This document shows, one piece after another, positions 10,350 through 22,200 of a stretch of 64,000 nt of DNA. The stretch spans positions 46,998,352 through 47,062,351 of the forward strand of contig JAAONU010000011.1 of the NCBI GenBank assembly GCA_012932295.1, read 5' to 3'. Under the pieces are notes generated by a model that was given only the letters and a program-made list of their open reading frames with translations, ran no database searches and was not told the origin of the DNA. A program made the position numbers and the translations under genes. Origin of the DNA: Cyclina sinensis (lineage: Eukaryota; Mollusca; Bivalvia; Venerida; Veneridae). Every line of letters starts with the position of its first letter. Positions within the stretch are counted from its first letter, which is position 1.

Positions 10350-11100
10350 AAACAATAATAATAATCATTATTAAAATTAAACAAAAAATTTTCATCATCA
10401 TCATCATCATCATCATCAAGTCATTATCATCATCAACAGAAGCAGTAGTATTGTATTTGTCAATTAAGTATGAAATATACTGCACGCAATTACAAGTTGG
10501 GTCACCTAAGTTGAACTGCAACAAATTCTCGTTAAAAATATGAGCAAGCTTTTATAGCCAGTGATCTAGTCTTCTCCTATAAGATAAAAAAACTAGTCAA
10601 GGAAAATATTTTACCAAGTTATCATACATGTTTGTTTTTAAATGAAGTCTCAAGACCGGTTAAAGGATAAGACCAGGTAAACTAGTTTATTTAACAATGC
10701 ACCATTCTACATTCTTAAGTACTAATTAAGCCAAATTTTACAGTTTAACCAAGTTCTATCAATGTTGGAATGAAATAAGGAATATAGAGTTAAATATTTT
10801 TCTATAAACTTATGATCATGCATCAAAAGTGTTATAGGCGGGCGGCAAACGGCGTACTAAGTGTTAAATTGAAATATAAACATAATAAATACTTGAATAT
10901 TAATCATGATTTGCAAACAAATAAAATGTTTCGCTTTACGCTCCCTGCCTTCTACGACACTAATCGCAATTCTTTAACCAGCTGATGTGTGTGCACTGGT
11001 ATTGAAGTTAATTTGCATTTTGCAGAAAATGGCATTCGTTTACATACTATACCCCGTACACTCGCAAGACAGTTTTCAATCTACACCCTGTACAGAAATG
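10350..11100. other. Interior of inverted-repeat unit, no gene seen
   Basis: AT-rich. It contains the microsatellite above and, near its right end (11049-11100), inverted copies of the 'gtacggggt' iterated motif. Confidence 0.4.
10392..10418. repeat. (CAT)n microsatellite
   Basis: Perfect run of CAT units just upstream of the acceptor of the C2H2 exon; it codes for the spurious poly-Met run in the extended frame. Confidence 0.9.
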
Positions 11101-11106
11101 TGCTAG

Positions 11107-11528
11107 ACCCCGTACACAAGGCATGACCGTTTTTCGCAAATTTTGTAAAAAGTACCTCGAGTTGATGAATGGCCGCTCTAATACAAGTGGAGGAAAGTCT
11201 ATATTTGATAAATCAAGATGGATTTTGACACAGCAAATGCGTTTTGGGCTTGATTTAGTGGAAAATATCAACATTGTTCGTAAAAGTCAACAACGAGGCC
11301 ACAATTTATCGCCAATTACTCAAAAAATACCCAACTTGCAGAAAAAAGCAACTACTGGTCTAAAACCAGACATATTTAGCTTCACAATATTGTTTAGTTT
11401 GGAGAAATCGATAAAGATATGATGGAGAAATAAGCTGAAACATTACCTTGGGTGAACTCCACATCGGCGATTTTACTTTCGTTTTAGACATTTTGATGGG
11501 CTATTTCCGGTGAACGCTGTACAACAGT
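11107..11528 (-). repeat. Right arm of the 3.5-kb inverted-repeat unit
   Basis: Reverse complement of 8015-8435, with minor differences (for example 'tgacaaagc' versus 'tgacacagc' near 11226). The plus-strand open frame 11123-11422 is the counterpart of the minus-strand frame in the left arm. Confidence 0.85.
11447..11491 (-). CDS. Mini-exon MSKTKVKSPMWSSPK (right arm copy)
   Basis: Identical in sequence to 8049-8093 and also reads toward the interior of the unit, ending at a GTAATG donor. Because the C2H2 exon 10021-10338 lies downstream on the same strand, these could belong to one gene with a missing middle exon. This is a hypothesis; phases do not match directly. Confidence 0.35.
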
Positions 11529-11685
11529 GTGTATCATTTTTGAGGAATAAGTGAATGTGAAATAGAAAGATAAAATGTCTATAAGCGCTTCCCTTAGTAT
11601 CGTAAAGCCTCTTGCAAACTGTGTTTACCTTTAGTTGCAGGTAGTCTGCGTCATCAAGAACGTAGGAACATTGTTAGTTGATTTT

Positions 11686-12265
11686 ATGCTCCCGGAGGGA
11701 GCATACTGTTTTTTGTCGGTCTGTCTGTTTGTTTGTTTATCACAAAACTTTAACCTTGACAATAACACAGAAGTCCTTCCACATACAGCCTCCAAACTTC
11801 ACATGTGCATGCACCTTGATGCGTCCTATCTGACAGACCCACATAGAGATCCCAGGGTCAAAGGTCAAGGTCACCATATAGCAAATATTAACCTTGGCCA
11901 TAAAAAGAAAGTGCTTCCATCCCAAGCTTTCTTACTTCACATGTGTATTCACCTTGATGAGCTCTGTCGCCAATTAAGATCATAGGTCAAGGTCAAAAGA
12001 CCAAAAATAGTAAATATTAACCTTGTTCACTATCTTAACATGCTTACATCCATACCCCCGGAGGGAGAGCGTATTTTTTATGCTCCTGTAGGAAGGACGT
12101 ATTGTTTTTATTCTGTCTGTGTGTTAGTCTCAAAACTTTAACCTTGAAAATAACATGGAAGTCCTTACACCTATAACCTTCAAACATGCATGCACCTTGA
12201 TGAGCTCTACCCACTTCAAGGTCATAGGGTCAAAGATCAACGCACCCCAGGGAGCATGGCATTCA
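11686..12265 (+). repeat. Hairpin/AAGGTCA dispersed repeat
   Basis: Begins with a hairpin 'atgctcccggagggagcat' followed by a gtctgtct run. It then has about three units containing 'aaaactttaaccttgacaataac', 'catgtgcatgcaccttgatg' and 'gggtcaaaggtcaaggtca'. A second hairpin start 'ccccggagggagagcgtat' occurs near 12055. Same class as the repeats at 34.2, 53-55, 59 and 61 kb. Confidence 0.65.
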
Positions 12266-12269
12266 TTCG

Positions 12270-14450
12270 AATGTTCGAATAAAAGATGTCTCTGATGTTG
12301 ATACAAAAACTTCAGGCATGTTGCATCCTGGCCAGAAATACTGGGGTTGTTTTCAGGGCTAAGATAAGCGAGACCAAGACTCTTCTGCTTTTGTATGTAC
12401 TAATGGTGGATTTTTTTTTCATTCTGTTTCAGGTGTTCGTTTAGTGTGAACAGTGAAAGCTTGTGGTTTCTTAGCGATTCTATCACGTGCAGTGTCATGA
12501 GAGGAAGTGAGCTAGCATTGTTACTTACCAAAAAATTAGGAATGTATGTGTTGAACATTTATATAGGAGCAAAAAGTGTCTGCAATATTTTCTCAGATGT
12601 CATTCCTTGGTTTGAATTTTTTTCATATGCAAGTCTTTATTTAAATCTGAAAGAAATGAATTCAGTATGAATATATTATGAAAGATTTTCGTATCCATTT
12701 CTTTGCATTTCAGAATTAGAATTATATAAGGAGTACTGAATAAGTGACAACACAAAGCAATGCTGTTCATTACCATTTTAATATTTCTGTCACTACAGAA
12801 AATAGCTTTCTTGCATTAAAATATCTAATTTTACACTAATTAAATCACATCTAGATTTCAACACATGTAAACACATTTCATCAATGCAAGGATAATAGAA
12901 TGCCTCATGAATGCATGCAAAACAAAATATCACATTTTGAGAAAAAAAACGTTCAATGTTAAATATGCAGTAAGAATGAAGTTCATAATATCCATGGCAA
13001 CTTTCTTCTTGAAGATTTTCTCTGTGAGCATATTCAAATGTAATGTCATGAGGCTCATAAATGGGACAAAACTAAGTCATCTCTGGCAGTTATACTTCCT
13101 AAAAATTTTACTGCGTCTCTCAATTTAACTGTAATGATACCGACTGCAATAAAAGTAACTTATGTAAAAGGTTTCAACATATCTACAGTAAATTCTGTAC
13201 TCACATCTTGTCAGACATTTCTGGCAAGTAAAACAAAAACAAAACCCATCCCCACTCCCAAGTTAATAAGTAAAATCTGAAAGTAAACTTCAAAAATAAA
13301 AGCACTGTGTTTGCATTAAACTTGAATTTAATAATTTTTCAATTACATAGCAAAAATCTTCCCTGTAAATTGTGGACATTTTTTTAACATAGAGAGGTAC
13401 ATCTGAAAATTAACAGTAAGTTTTAATGAGAAAAAAATTAAGTCTTTTACATTCAAAACTTAAATTGTTAACTCCTTTTGTAACAAATGACTTCTGTGAC
13501 TGAAAACATATAAACAACTGATGTCAAGAATGTAAGAAGAGTTTACAAAATGTCAAAGGTCATATGAATATCATTACACCCATAAAGACACACCTTTAAA
13601 AGGAACACAATAATCTACTGTTCAACAATACCTGTGTTATTGAGGCAGAAGCTCTCTGTAGCTATTTGAGTTTATTTATCATCAATACCAACTTTTCATA
13701 TGAGCAATGTCCCCTGAAGAATTTAGTTATTTTAGGTTGTAGGGGTTAGAAAGCATCCCATTCCACAATCACATGCCAAATCTCACATCACATATTTTAC
13801 ACCTCACTGACCTTTGCAAGTGACCTTTAAAATTTGCTAACAGGTCTTAGAGGTTAACAAATATATAAAAATCATGAAATGACAACAATTTTGAAATATA
13901 TTAAAGAAAATAGACAGCAAAAATGAAACCATTTGACCTTAAAACTGTAACACATATACTAAGCAGGTATCAGTGCCTCTGGATAGTTCTTAATTACAGA
14001 CTTTAACAACTTCAATGTCAGACACCTATTTGTACATGTCAAAGAGATACAAGAGCTGTAGAATGGAGGCAATTCTGAACAAAGGACAGAGAGACTGGGG
14101 AACAAACATCAGTCTACACATGTTTGCCAATGCCACTGAAAATAATTATGTACTAGACTATGAACTATTAGCCTAAGAACTATCAGGCCAGCAGAGGAAA
14201 CTCAGTCAATAAAACCGTTTATGTGGCAATGTTAAAACATATTTTCAACAAACCACACAATATTACAGTGCTTTCTTGAGCTGATAGGTATAACAAACAG
14301 CTAATCATAATATATCTATATCACATAATACATTATCACAAAGCAAATGAAAACATATTCATGAATCTGAGCTGAGCAACAAAAGACTTTTCTAAATCTT
14401 CTCTCAGATACCCACTGTTTAAACTTTTTACAAAAATATTACTTATTCTA
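12270..14450. other. No gene recognised
   Basis: AT-rich sequence with only short open frames lacking motifs. No splice-bounded exon or element end identified. Confidence 0.4.
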
Positions 14451-14454
14451 ATTA

Positions 14455-14787
14455 ACTATGTAAACCTTTACACTGCTGGAGGCAATAGAGTACTATGTAA
14501 ACCTTTATACTGCTGGAGGCAATAGACTACTATGTAAACCTTTATACTGCTGGAGGCAATAGACTACTATGTAAACCTTTACACTGCTGGAGGCAATAGA
14601 CTACTATGTAAACCTTTACACTGCTGGAGGCAATAGACTACAATGTAAACCTTTACACTGCTGGAGGCAATAGACTACTATGTAAACCTTTGCACTGCTG
14701 GAGGCAATAGACTACTATGTAAACCTTTGCACTGCTGGAGGCAATAGACTACTATGTAAACCTTTACACTGCTGGAGGCAATAGACT
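14455..14787 (+). repeat. Tandem array, nine 37-bp units
   Basis: Exactly 333 bp, nine copies of a 37-bp unit starting ACTATGTAAACCTTTACACT and ending GCAATAGACT. Differences are single bases (acactg/atactg/gcactg; gagt/gact; actatg/acaatg). The low divergence and constant length indicate recent unequal exchange or replication slippage. There are no spacers, so this is a minisatellite and not a CRISPR array. Confidence 0.95.
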
Positions 14788-14802
14788 CTGCCTTTCTGAC
14801 CA

Positions 14803-14854
14803 GTGCAGACCTTGATCAGTCTGCATATCCATGCAGTCTGATCATGGTCTGCAC
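14803..14854. repeat. Small hairpin repeat next to the minisatellite
   Basis: Two 24-bp arms (gtgcagaccttgatcagtct... and its reverse complement, two mismatches) separated by 4 bp. The palindrome begins 16 bp after the end of the 37-bp array and could have helped its expansion. Confidence 0.7.
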
Positions 14855-14859
14855 ACTTT

Positions 14860-17800
14860 GCCAGTCAGTCAGTAAATTTTCAGTAAGCACCCAAAAAAAC
14901 AATTAATGGATCAGTCCAAATTGAAAGATGGACAAGTCCATTTAAGATATTTAGCAAGGTTAGGGTTAAAGACTGTAAAAGCAAATCTAAAGAAGCAAGA
15001 TGACAGTGACACTTTTTATATAAGAAATGTGATCAATTTTTTTTATTTTTACAGAGCAGCATAATATATTTTATAACAAATAACCTAAACAACAACAATC
15101 CAAATATAGCATGCAAGTATATCCTGTTGTGCTATAGCTGCAGGATTGGTCAGTTATAGCACACCATGTTCTTTCTGACATTTATGGCAGCTAAACTGAC
15201 AAAATGGACGTTCCTATTTTACACTTCAGCATAAATTATTGGCAGGAATTTTTAAATGTATATGTGATTATAATGAACACTCAACCATTTGACCTTGATG
15301 CATGTTAAGTATCTAGATTCCTAGTGAATTACAGCAAACTATACAAATTACCCCACAAATCTAACTGAGATTGCATTTAAGATGCTTTCTATACAGTAGA
15401 ATGATGGTAACATATTTTTCACTAAGATCTCAAACTTTTCGCAACATCAACTACAGCTTAGAGCCTTAATACAGAAATAACAAACAAAATTTTCATTCAA
15501 GTATGTCTGAAAATGCAGACAGGAAGTACATCTCACACTTACGTTTGTCCAGCATGAAAAAAATCATCAAAACAATTTAACAAGAATACACACAAATGGA
15601 TGCAAAAATATGACATGCAGTCATATTATATACATACATGAAAAAATGAACATACGTACCATAATACTGAAGTTGCCGTGAGCTACTCAACAAACAAAAT
15701 GTACATGTGGCAAGACTATGTAACATATGGCTGGAGGTAATAAAAAAAAGCACACACATAAATGGGCAAGTTTCTAAAATGAACTATCATCAATGTAGCT
15801 ATAAGATTATAAATCAGCTTAAACCTGGTTTAAATAAAACTATTGAATGCAAGATTGTATGAACATTTATAAAGATCAGCTTGGTCTTGTTTCGTTCTGA
15901 AGACAGCCTTTTAATGAAATATTCCAAGGAGCAGACATCGCTGATGATACAGCACCAGACTCCTCATCAGTCTCCACTGATCTTTGACATGCCATTCTTG
16001 GCATGAGTACTGGTTTGAACCCAAGAAATATTTATCAAGCTGGATTTATATAAATTTCAAGAACTAGTTTCTAATCATAGCAAAAACACATTTAAACACA
16101 TTAAACTGAATGTCATGAACATAGGGTAAAAATTTATGATTCTACCTGGTAAAAACCATTGCTAGACCCTTATACTCTGTTAACAACTTCACAAAAGAGG
16201 GTGACAACCTTCTAGAATATATTGAAGTATTAACCTCGATTTGGACAAGAAAGACCTTACTGCTACATTAACAACATTCTTGTGTTCAAAATCAATGAAG
16301 CAAACAAGTTAGAAAAAAGGAACACACCATTAAAAAAACTTAAAAACCAATTTCTCTAGTTCTCTATAATACTGTATTTTAGCACAAACTTAAAAACAAA
16401 GTTAAGTTTTCTCTACGTCTACAGGTATGTCTTCTAAAACACATTTTATTAAGGCACACTGGAATACAAAATAGGGATAATAAGATGTAAATTACTACTT
16501 AACGGTTTGGTTTTCTCCATATAATTTGACTGTAAAACATTAAAAAAGTACCACAGATCTTATCAAAACTATTAAGTATTTGTCTAAAAGATAACAAAAC
16601 ATAAATCGCAAACCAGTATTAGTAAACATGACCCCGTTTAAATAGAAAAACATAACCCAATCTAGATTTGTGTTACACAATTTTTGTCTACAGAATAGTA
16701 ATTTTAGCTTTTCTGTGTTCTAATGTCATGACTAAAAAGCAGATAACTTCCAAGAAGTAGGTGGTTGGAAGTGTGTAAAGCTATGACGTTACAAAGTTTC
16801 TGTCAAGCACCCTCAAGTATATTCACATTACTTTATAAAATCAAGCTATAACAAAAGTGCTGTTGTTGTTGTTTTCTCCAAGTACAAACACAAAGCAAAA
16901 TCTTAGAACTATTTTCTTATAAGATTTACATTTCTGTGCACTTCTCTGCTGGTATACATCTTTTAAAATCAAGAAATATTGAATAATCAAATGCTAAAAC
17001 AATGACATACGTTTGTGTCCATACTTCAAAAATTTAGGAAGACTGAACCATATTTTGTGATAGCATATTTTTCATTATTACTAAATGTATGGAAAACCTT
17101 CAATATATGGCATTGGCAGGCTAAAAGGGACTAAACTGTCTTCTGACGTGATGATTTATGTTTAAACTCAGCATTATATCTTTACTACAGCTACTTCCAT
17201 AATGGTCTAAAACATTACTCACGGAAACAGACTAACAAATAGGAAATTTCTATTCTGAGTGAATAATTACTATCTCCAGCTATTCTGAAAATAGTTTACC
17301 CCATCAAAGGAACACATATGAATTTACATTATGCTCCGTGATGAGATTTTTTTCACTGCAAACTGTTCTAGATTTATATTAAACTGAAAAAAAAAATGAC
17401 GTTAGAACACGTGTAGCCTTGAAAGGAAATAAAATATTAGTGTCAAGCAGACAACAGAATTTTAACTAAAGTACAAAACAATCAAGACTGAACATTATGT
17501 TATGCTAAAAACCAAATTCTACATTTGTGACTGGTGACTTATACGTATTCATGTGGCCAGTTTGACAGCTGTATGAAATCTAAAATAACAAACACTAGCA
17601 TATGAAATAAAACCTAAACACTGAAATCTTTACCATGAGTAACTCCATCTCAAATGAATGTGCTGACAGAGAATAGACAAGTTAAACATGAAAGGACTGA
17701 GGCAGTCAAGTGAGAATGTTTGAGATCTACAATATGAACAAGTCATTCATCTGTACATGAACTATGTTTAAACTATATTTATCTGCTTTTCCTGAATTTC

Positions 17801-19224
17801 GCCTGTACATGTACTGTTGTGATGATTTTCAAAAACATCTGTACATGAACTATGCTGTGGTTCCTGAATTTTATCTGTACATGAACTGTTGTGATATGCT
17901 TAAATCTGTTCATTAACTATGTTCATGTGGCATTTACATGGTTTTCCTGAATTTCATCTGTACATAAACTATAAGTATATAATTATATAATGTATGTATG
18001 CTTTTCCTCAACTTCAGATCTGTCTGTGAACTTATCAATAAAATAATTTTGTACATTAACTTGGTTTTGGACCACTGTTTGTATGTGTGGTATGTTATTC
18101 ACCTATAATAGAACAATACCCAATCACTGACTGTATTAAGTATAATCATGCACAACAACAACTTAGGTCTTTTCTGAACATATCTCTGTATACATTTTGT
18201 ATTTCATAGCTTTCTATAATTATTTATGCAAAAACTTTACATTCTTAACAATATATGCATTAACATTAATACATCAGATAAAATCCAAGAATTTACAATA
18301 ATTTCATACAGTCAATTCATATGTAAGTAAAGATGGGAAGAAATAAATCAAACATTTGCTAAACAAAATGGTTAAGAAAAACAGAATATCTGCAGAACAC
18401 AGTTATGTTAAAAATTCAAGCAAATGACAATACAAATTTTGCAGTTTAAAGTCTGAAGATTTAAACTGAACACTGCTAACAAACAGAAATCTCACAGTTC
18501 AGATTCCTTTAGCTATATTGTCCCTTAATGCTAAATTCACCATTATTTCATTAAACATGTGATAGACTTTTTTTCTACACGCTGACCATTTAATTAAACT
18601 TGAAACACACGCCAGTCTGCTCAACCAATACAACCTGAATGTACTATAACCTGAACACACTACAGGCAGGTGTAAAGTCTTAATCAGGTTAACATATTAT
18701 ACAGCAAATATGTAAATCTAAGTCTGACAGCGATAAACAAAAATCTTATCACAAACTAGCACTCTGACCATATCTTGAATTCTCTTATCACATGCAGTTT
18801 AAACATAATGGGTGTTTTATGAAGTGATACGCGATAACTAAATCTAATATAAGGAGATACAAAAGCTTTACAAAGATTCCAATTTCTCGTTCAAAAATAA
18901 CATACATGTTTACAGTTGTTTTTAAGATACATGTATTTAGCAATCTGTGCAGGTTTCTTTTTTTTCCCCATGATATACTATCAATCTGCATTATTTTCTT
19001 CATGCTGACCTCTGAATGGAAAACAAAAATGTTGTCAGTATTTCATGATGTCACAGCAAACAAAGAGAGAAATCATAACAACAGCTGAGAACAAGTCTGG
19101 TAAAGATGATTCCAGGAGGTAATTCTGTTAAGTGCGGAGTCTATTTCAAATGGCGGATATCCCATGACTCCTGGATTGTAGAAATCAGTTGAGGTAAGAC
19201 CATTTAGTAGCAAACTCCAACGTT
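14860..19224. other. ZNF106 3' flank / 3' UTR region, no coding seen
   Basis: Downstream of the ZNF106 stop codon on the minus strand. Some of it must be 3' UTR, but several TTTATT (AATAAA on the minus strand) motifs exist, for example near 16445 and 15041, and I cannot choose between them. A degenerate repeat built on 'ctgtacatgaact' and 'tttcctgaatttcatctg' occurs five to six times at 17745-17975. Confidence 0.4.
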
Positions 19225-19251
19225 TCATTTCAGGTGACTCAACACATGTTC
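19225..19251 (-). CDS. znf106: ZNF106 terminal exon (27 bp coding)
   Basis: Codes EHVLSHLK then TGA. H2090-x3-H2094 completes finger 4 (C-x4-C-x12-H-x3-H). Acceptor cttccag. The protein ends two residues after the last histidine, shorter than the tail of the vertebrate protein. Confidence 0.88.
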   Translation of the reverse strand, partial: EHVLSHLK

Positions 19252-22200
19252 CTGGAAGTATAAGAAAACATCATCTGTCCATAAAGTTTAAATGAGAGCA
19301 TATAAAATAAACCAAAGTAACAAGTTGGTAGAATGGTTTAAAAAGATTAGCTGAGACAGTTAAAACACTGATATCAACAGTGTATAATCACATAACCACC
19401 ATTTTCAAAATCTCAGATAAATGGACCAACCTTCAGGTCTGAAATCAGAACTTTAATGTAATGTGATGAAGATTACTTAGTAAAAACACTGACAGGAAAG
19501 CATACTTGACAGTTTGCCTTGTTCACTGGATGTATTGTTCCTAATGTAACTTCATTCTAGTTACTTATAAAATATCCCATCAACATTTCCTTTCAGACAC
19601 ACTCAACAAGAATATCTTCATACAAAATCCACATACCACTCTGCCAATTGTAGGGGTATTAAAAACAGATATAAGTATAATATAAATATATATGTGGTGG
19701 CGGTGTGGCCGAGTGGTTAACACGTCAGACTAGTAGTCAAAAGATTGCTAACCGCACGGGTTCAAATCCAGTCAGGGGCAAGCCGTTGTTTTCTTAGCAA
19801 GAAAGTTTAATCTCATTGCTTAGTACTGGTTAGTTCCAGGAACAGATTGGAGTATCTATAAGCTAAAAGCTTCCAACACAATCTAACTTAAATAAATATG
19901 GTATAAACTAAACAAATATATAGATGATCAGCATGAAAGCTACACTTATACATACATGTATAATGAAATCATCATGGTATATTTCCTCACATGGTTTACA
20001 TAGACATCTTTAAAACAACCCTTACTGGATCTGTAAACTAAGAATATTATTCAAACCGTATATGACTGAGAGCACACCTTCTGGTATTTGAATCATTTCA
20101 ACCTCTAACAACTGCATCAGGGAGTCCATTCTTTGGCTCAATGGTCTAGTGTGGGATATGATGCTGAGCATGACCAAGTGGGTATGAGTTTGAATCCCAT
20201 ATAAGGGTGGTCTTTTTTTAATGCACTGCATTTTTCTGTTATGGACAGAAAGTTTATAAGAAAACATAAAGTAGGTTATCTTCCTTTATGTACAATGTTA
20301 TTTTGGATACAACGGGATTATAACAAAGGTTTCGCATTTCCTACTCAATATTACCTGTCTGTTTTCTTGCTTAGTAAAGATATGGGTACATCCTTTGTAT
20401 GTACAATGAGATGCCTTGTCACTTGTGTGTTCTGATAGTACGTGTAGCTTCAAATGGCTGAAAACACAGAACTGCAGACTGCATGAACCAAACTGTAAAC
20501 AAAATCACATGGCTACTTTAAGCAACTGAGAATGTGTAATACTGAGATATGAAGGTTTATAAAAGCTTACACAGTAAGAACTCATGAAACTAATACATGT
20601 ATTGCTTAAATCATGCAACTGTTTACGCGTACTGAAAGCACAGGAAAACAGAAAGAACCTCCTGACCTTCTGTAGATCATGTGGGGTTTAATAAACTGTT
20701 TCTCATAGAAAGTACAAAAGACTCGAGTATTAACTGTCTGAGTATTTTGCGAATTTGTCTTGATACACCAATTAACATCCTAGCATGGCCACAGCACACA
20801 AATACATACAAAATGAAAACACAAGAACTAAATAAAACAAATTTCTTTTCTGTTTTACAATTTATGATACATCAGAATAAGTAAGGATGGAGTGAAACAT
20901 AAGATCAACTCTAGTCTTTGTCAACTATGTTTTTACTACCCTAACAGTTGGAACTTATACTAAGTCTTCATTTACCATATTATTCAAACTTTCCCTGCCG
21001 AAAAGTTTTACTTACCTTACAGGTCCATTTGCTGAGTTTATCTAATTGTACGCCTTCTACCTCTCCATCTCTCTTTCCCATGATCACCATTCTATCCTTC
21101 ACCATACCACATGTGACAATACTGTTTCCACTAGTCTTTAATAACTCCCCAGGTTTCAAGTCCTATAATAAAGATATAGATGTACTTTATCAACCATTCC
21201 GATGCTATATATTTTTGCCTGTTTGACCAATATTACGACTTGCAAAATTAAAGTGCCTCAGCATAACTTTGGTGCAAAGCTAACAGGAAAGCCTAAGAAA
21301 TGTACACATACCAACCTTCTGTTTGACATTTTTCCCAACCTACCTATTTTTGTTTGGTTTGGTTTATTGGGGTTTAGCGCCAGTTATAACAGCTAAGTTC
21401 ATATCCCGGCGGTCAGCCCACTTAACCACTGTTTCTGAGTATCCAACCTATTTTTGTGTTGCTTACCTATAAACCAATGATTACCTGTGACTGTCAATCA
21501 GTTGGTCTTTACATGTAATACTTTGTTGTTAAATGACTTGACCCAAAGAAATGTTGATATTTCATCTCTACAGCTGCTCAGAAGTTTTATGAAATCTCTG
21601 ACTGGTTGAAACATGATACAGCTGAATGTGTCTTAATTCACCCATTTATCTGACAGGTACAACATCCATGAGCACAGTGAGGTGTTGCCTTTGATGTACA
21701 TTAATGTCAATTTATCATATTTGTTGATAGGCTGAAGTTGGTGGTTTGAGTGTTTGAATTTTAAGGCCATTCCATAATTTTTGAAATCCACTAACACTGG
21801 TACATGCACAGTTTTGGAAGCAATATCTATAGAACCTGATAAATATCATGCTGGACTTGCATAAAAGCACAGTATTTGATAATGAAATGGAAAAAACATA
21901 AGGGCTGCATTTTAGATCTCAGCCAGAAGTCTACGCCCATCTTCAAAACTCATATTCTGGTTCAGAAATGTCAATGTATGGCTGGAAAGATGTTAGTATG
22001 TAGATTTCGGACACTGAAGAGACAAACTTAAACTTTGCAAGGTTTTACATAGGCCATGACCAGTCGGCATATCTACACAGTTTATTGTTCAGTCTGTAAG
22101 TTTCAATTAATCAATTAATTTTATCATTTAAGCATATACAAAGGTAAGCAACAAGATAGCAACAAGTACGAGAAACAAAGAATGGTAAGAACTTTGTACC

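Noticed and set aside
10339..10524. N-terminal extension of the C2H2 frame with poly-Met and a hydrophobic stretch
   Set aside because: The poly-Met comes from a (CAT)n microsatellite and an acceptor (tttcag) precedes the ATG at 10338, so the extension is intronic.
11123..11422. 99-codon frame in the right arm as a protein-coding gene
   Set aside because: The left-arm copy is shorter and has changed residues, the frame opposes the mini-exon and its promoter-like motifs, and it shows no known domain; kept only as part of the repeat description.
14455..14787. CRISPR-like regular array
   Set aside because: Units are directly adjacent without variable spacers, in a eukaryotic intron/flank context; it is a minisatellite.
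19697..19780. Functional tRNA gene
   Set aside because: A and B boxes are present, but the acceptor stem does not pair and a SINE body follows.
20022..20267. Minus-strand frame in ZNF106 intron 16 (81 codons)
   Set aside because: It spans a tRNA-like SINE fragment and cannot be joined in frame to the neighbouring ZNF106 exons; exon 16 at 20355-20492 fits instead.
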